DNA of 64,000 bases from Plastoroseomonas hellenica (GTDB lineage Bacteria; Pseudomonadota; Alphaproteobacteria; Acetobacterales; Acetobacteraceae): NCBI RefSeq assembly GCF_018129085.1, contig NZ_JAAGBB010000030.1:1-64000 (forward strand). Reading direction: 5' to 3'. Shown here one piece after another: positions 61,795-64,000 of the stretch. A program made the position numbers and the translations under genes. Below the pieces are notes generated by a model, which was not told the DNA's origin, made no database searches, and saw nothing but the letters and a program-made list of their open reading frames with translations. Position 1 is the first letter of the stretch. Each line of letters opens with the position of its first letter.

Positions 61795-62796
61795 ATGATG
61801 CGCCCCGGCCGCCTCTATCTCCGCGTCGGCGCGCTGCTGATCGTCGGCGCCGGGCTGCTGATCGGCTTCGTGCTGTTCCTGACGGCAGGCCGGATCAACA
61901 GCGATGCCGGCCTGCTGTTCGAGACCTATCTGCGCGAAAGCGTGCAGGGTCTCGATGTCGGCTCCTCCGTGCGCTATCGGGGCGTCGCCGTCGGGCGGGT
62001 GACCGAGATCGGCCTGGTTTCGGCCGAATACCTGCGCGAAAGGGACAGCCCCTTCAGCCCCGCCTATCAGCTCGTGATGGTGCGCTTCGCGGTGGATCCG
62101 AGGCGTATCGGCCGGGTTCCCGACCTGCAGGAAGCGATCGACAACGGGCTGCGCACCCGCATCGCCTCGCAGGGGCTGACCGGCGTCAGCTACATCGAGC
62201 TCGACTTCGTGGATGAGGCGCGCCGCGTGCCGCCGCCGCGCCTGCCCTGGACGCCGGTCGCGGCCTTCATTCCCTCGGTGCCGTCGACGATCACCCAGGT
62301 GACATCCGCGGCCGAGAACCTGATCGCGCGCCTGAACGCGCTCGATGTCGAAGGGCTGCTGGCCAACATCAATGGCCTGGTCGGGGATCTGCGCGGCCAG
62401 GTGGTGGATGGCGACCTGGCACAGGCGCTGCGCGACGCGTCCACGCTGCTGCGGACGCTCCGCGAGACCGTGACGGGCGCCGATATCAACCAGACGCTCG
62501 GCGAGCTGCGCGCCGCCGCCGGCGGCGTGCGCGACGCTGCCGGCACGGTGCAGGCCACCTTCAGCGGCCCGGATATCCGCAATGCGCTGGCCCGCCTGCC
62601 TGCGGTGATGCAGTCGCTGGAGGCGACCGTGCGCGCCGCCCGGGTCGCGACCACCGACACCCAGGCCGATCTCGGGCCCATCCTGCGCGACCTGCGCGCG
62701 ACCGCCGCCAATCTGCGCGACACCACGGAGATGCTGCGCCGCTCTCCGTCCCAGGCCATCTTCGGCGCGCCGCCACCGCCGCCGGAACGCCGCTGA
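61795..62796 (+). CDS. mlaD: MlaD/MCE domain lipid-binding protein
   Basis: Membrane-anchored periplasmic protein of 333 aa. One transmembrane helix (LRVGALLIVGAGLLIGFVLFLTAG) precedes the MCE domain with LRESVQGLDVGSSVRYRGVAVGRVTEI and QGLTGVSYIELDFVDEA. The C-terminal half is long and helical (GLLANINGLVGDLRGQV, LRDLRATAANLRDTTEMLR), as in non-E. coli family members that form needle-like or tube structures. It follows mlaF by one base. Confidence 0.94.
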   Translation: MMRPGRLYLRVGALLIVGAGLLIGFVLFLTAGRINSDAGLLFETYLRESVQGLDVGSSVRYRGVAVGRVTEIGLVSAEYLRERDSPFSPAYQLVMVRFAVDPRRIGRVPDLQEAIDNGLRTRIASQGLTGVSYIELDFVDEARRVPPPRLPWTPVAAFIPSVPSTITQVTSAAENLIARLNALDVEGLLANINGLVGDLRGQVVDGDLAQALRDASTLLRTLRETVTGADINQTLGELRAAAGGVRDAAGTVQATFSGPDIRNALARLPAVMQSLEATVRAARVATTDTQADLGPILRDLRATAANLRDTTEMLRRSPSQAIFGAPPPPPERR

Positions 62797-62797
62797 C

Positions 62798-63397
62798 ATG
62801 CCCTTTCGCCGAAGCCTCATCGCTGCCCTGCTCGCGCTGCCCGCCTGCAGCGTGCTGCCCGACCGCCCGCATGTGGAGGCGCGCCGTTTCCCGCTGGTGC
62901 CGGAGCGGCCGGCCGGCGCTGGCCGACGGCGCGGCCGGCGCGTGCTGCTGGTGCGGGTGATGCGCGCCGCCCCTGGCCTCGACAGCCGCAGCCTCAGGAC
63001 GCTCGGCGCCGACGGCACCATCAGCGCCGATTTCTACAACGAATGGGCCGCGCCCCCCGCGGAGCTGGCGGAGGAGGCGATACGGCGCTGGCTGGGGGCA
63101 TCCGGCCTGTTCTCCGCCGTCGTCGTCTCCGGCTCCCGGGCCCGGCCCGATCTCGTGCTGGAGACCGAGCTGACGGCGCTCATCGCCGAGCCGGCCGCGC
63201 GTCGCGCCCGGGCCGGCATCACCGCGGTCATGCTGTCCGAAGGTGGCGGCGATGCCGGGCGGGTGGTGGGCCAGTTCACCATCGAGGGCGCGGCACCGCT
63301 GGAGGGCGGCGCGCCGGCGGCAGCGGCGGCCGCGATGGTGGCCGCCCTCGCCGCCGCGCTCACGGAGCTGGAATCCAAGGTCGCGGCTTTCTCATGA
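62798..63397 (+). CDS. ABC-type transport auxiliary lipoprotein
   Basis: Lipoprotein of 199 aa with the lipobox LPAC at residues 14-17 (ALLALPAC). The mature domain matches the PqiC/MlaC-replacing auxiliary family: RRVLLVRVMRAAPGLDSRSLRTL, FYNEWAAPPAELAEEAIRRWLGASGLFSAVV and a C-terminal helix. It would anchor the transporter at the outer membrane. It starts two bases after mlaD, completing mlaE-mlaF-mlaD-lipoprotein. Confidence 0.88.
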   Translation: MPFRRSLIAALLALPACSVLPDRPHVEARRFPLVPERPAGAGRRRGRRVLLVRVMRAAPGLDSRSLRTLGADGTISADFYNEWAAPPAELAEEAIRRWLGASGLFSAVVVSGSRARPDLVLETELTALIAEPAARRARAGITAVMLSEGGGDAGRVVGQFTIEGAAPLEGGAPAAAAAAMVAALAAALTELESKVAAFS

Positions 63398-63463
63398 GCG
63401 GGGGCGTGGCGATTTCATTCCGCCTGCGCTAGCGTCCGGCCCGGAGCCAGGAGGATTGCCCGC

Positions 63464-64000
63464 ATGCTGCTTCGTCGTTTCGTCCTCGCCGCCGTCGCGT
63501 TCGGGCTATCCGCCCTGCCTGCGCTGGCGCAATCGAACGATCCCTCGTTCAATCTGGTCAATCGCAGCGGCCAGACCATCATGGAGGCCTATGCCTCTCC
63601 TTCCAGCGACAGCAACTGGGGCGTGGACCGGCTGGGGCGCGACGTGATCCCGAACGGCCGCAGCTACGCCCTCCGCCTGCCGCCGGGCGAATGCGTCTAC
63701 GACATCCGGGTCGTCTATCAGGACCGTCGCTCCGAGGAGCGCCGCAACGTCAATACCTGCCAGCTCACCGACGTGGTCTTCGGGCAGCAGACGGGCGGTG
63801 GTCAGCCCGGTGGTGGCCAGCCGGGCGGCGGGCAGCCGGGCAGTGGCCCGGCGGCGCAGAGCCCGCAGGGCAACCCGTCCTTCAACCTCGTGAACAACAC
63901 CGGCCGCACGATCCGGGAGCTCTATGCCTCACTCTCCACCGACAGCAACTGGGGTGACGACCGGCTGGGCCAGGACATGGTGGCGACCGGCCGCACCTAC
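63464..64000 (+). CDS. Exported protein with tandem repeated domain (3' end beyond window)
   Basis: Signal peptide LLRRFVLAAVAFGLSALPALAQ is followed by a domain of about 80 residues (FNLVNRSGQTIMEAYASPSSDSNWGVDRLG to CVYDIRVVYQDRRSEERRNVNTC), a linker GGGQPGGGQPGGGQPG, and a second copy beginning FNLVNNTGRTIRELYASLSTDSNWGDDRLGQD, cut off by the window edge. AGGAGG sits 8-9 bases before the ATG. No function is known; the duplication and repeat linker suggest a cell-surface or periplasmic binding role. Confidence 0.82.
   Translation, partial: MLLRRFVLAAVAFGLSALPALAQSNDPSFNLVNRSGQTIMEAYASPSSDSNWGVDRLGRDVIPNGRSYALRLPPGECVYDIRVVYQDRRSEERRNVNTCQLTDVVFGQQTGGGQPGGGQPGGGQPGSGPAAQSPQGNPSFNLVNNTGRTIRELYASLSTDSNWGDDRLGQDMVATGRTY

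Noticed and set aside
63790-63845. GGTGGTCAGCCCGG tandem repeats as a possible CRISPR or minisatellite
   Set aside because: They lie in frame and encode the GGGQP linker of the exported protein, so they are treated as coding repeat only.

Overview
The window looks like chromosomal DNA from a high-GC alphaproteobacterium, most likely Acetobacteraceae (a Roseomonas-like organism). Evidence: very high G+C and strong G/C third-position bias; the order kdsD-lptC-lptA-lptB-rpoN-hpf; the Hsp20/DUF1150 pair; an Atp12 assembly factor beside an FzlA-like protein; Coq7, Atm1 and NDUFA9-like proteins; and accessory Bug-type binding protein and CaiB genes. The genus is an inference. No phage, integrase, transposase or CRISPR array was seen.

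Layout. 1-3.3 kb (minus): truncated RhlE-type helicase, acylphosphatase, Atp12-like chaperone, FzlA-like protein. 3.4-5.2 kb: an orphan gene with faint similarity to nucleotidyl-cyclase toxins, a terminal-inverted-repeat element and two small exported proteins. 5.2-12.4 kb (minus): gltD-gltB and an NDUFA9-like protein. 12.4-19.2 kb (plus): tRNA-Leu(CAG), RNase D, the LPS export genes kdsD-lptC-lptA-lptB, then rpoN and hpf. 19.4-22.5 kb: DUF1150 and hsp20 (minus, with a ROSE-like RNA thermometer), then def-fmt-truA (plus, overlapping). 22.5-34.5 kb: mixed metabolism and housekeeping (flavin dehydrogenase, cupin, GST, dsbB-coq7, 2OG oxygenase, HNH protein, esterase, gluQRS, Nudix, Atm1-type exporter, rpmB). 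34.7-49.1 kb: catabolic region with hyuBA (minus), a lactonase-like protein, a peptide/opine-type ABC operon ending in an isochorismatase-family amidase, then CaiB, Bug-type binding protein and quinone-oxidoreductase genes. 49.2-58 kb: an orphan protein, the bacterial alpha-2-macroglobulin/PbpC pair and a PAP2 protein. 58-64 kb: pseudouridine synthase, TrmH-family methyltransferase, an Mla-type lipid transport operon, and a tandem-domain exported protein cut by the window edge.

How genes work together. KdsD feeds Kdo synthesis while LptC/LptA/LptB help export LPS. Def and Fmt act at opposite ends of the formyl-methionine cycle. The thioester alpha-2-macroglobulin and PbpC are translationally coupled, as in the common envelope-defence pair. 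HyuA/HyuB with the ABC operon and the amidase fit uptake and stepwise hydrolysis of a hydantoin-like cyclic ureide to an N-carbamoyl amino acid and then an amino acid; this is inference.

The most unusual content is repetitive. Five copies of a ~50-base three-stem hairpin beginning GAGCG show covarying stems; three start inside a stop codon, and one is inserted in frame in the 5' end of hyuA. A second family (162-164 bases, 18-20 base terminal inverted repeats) has two complete copies and one core-only copy. A third family pairs two short hairpins at two loci.
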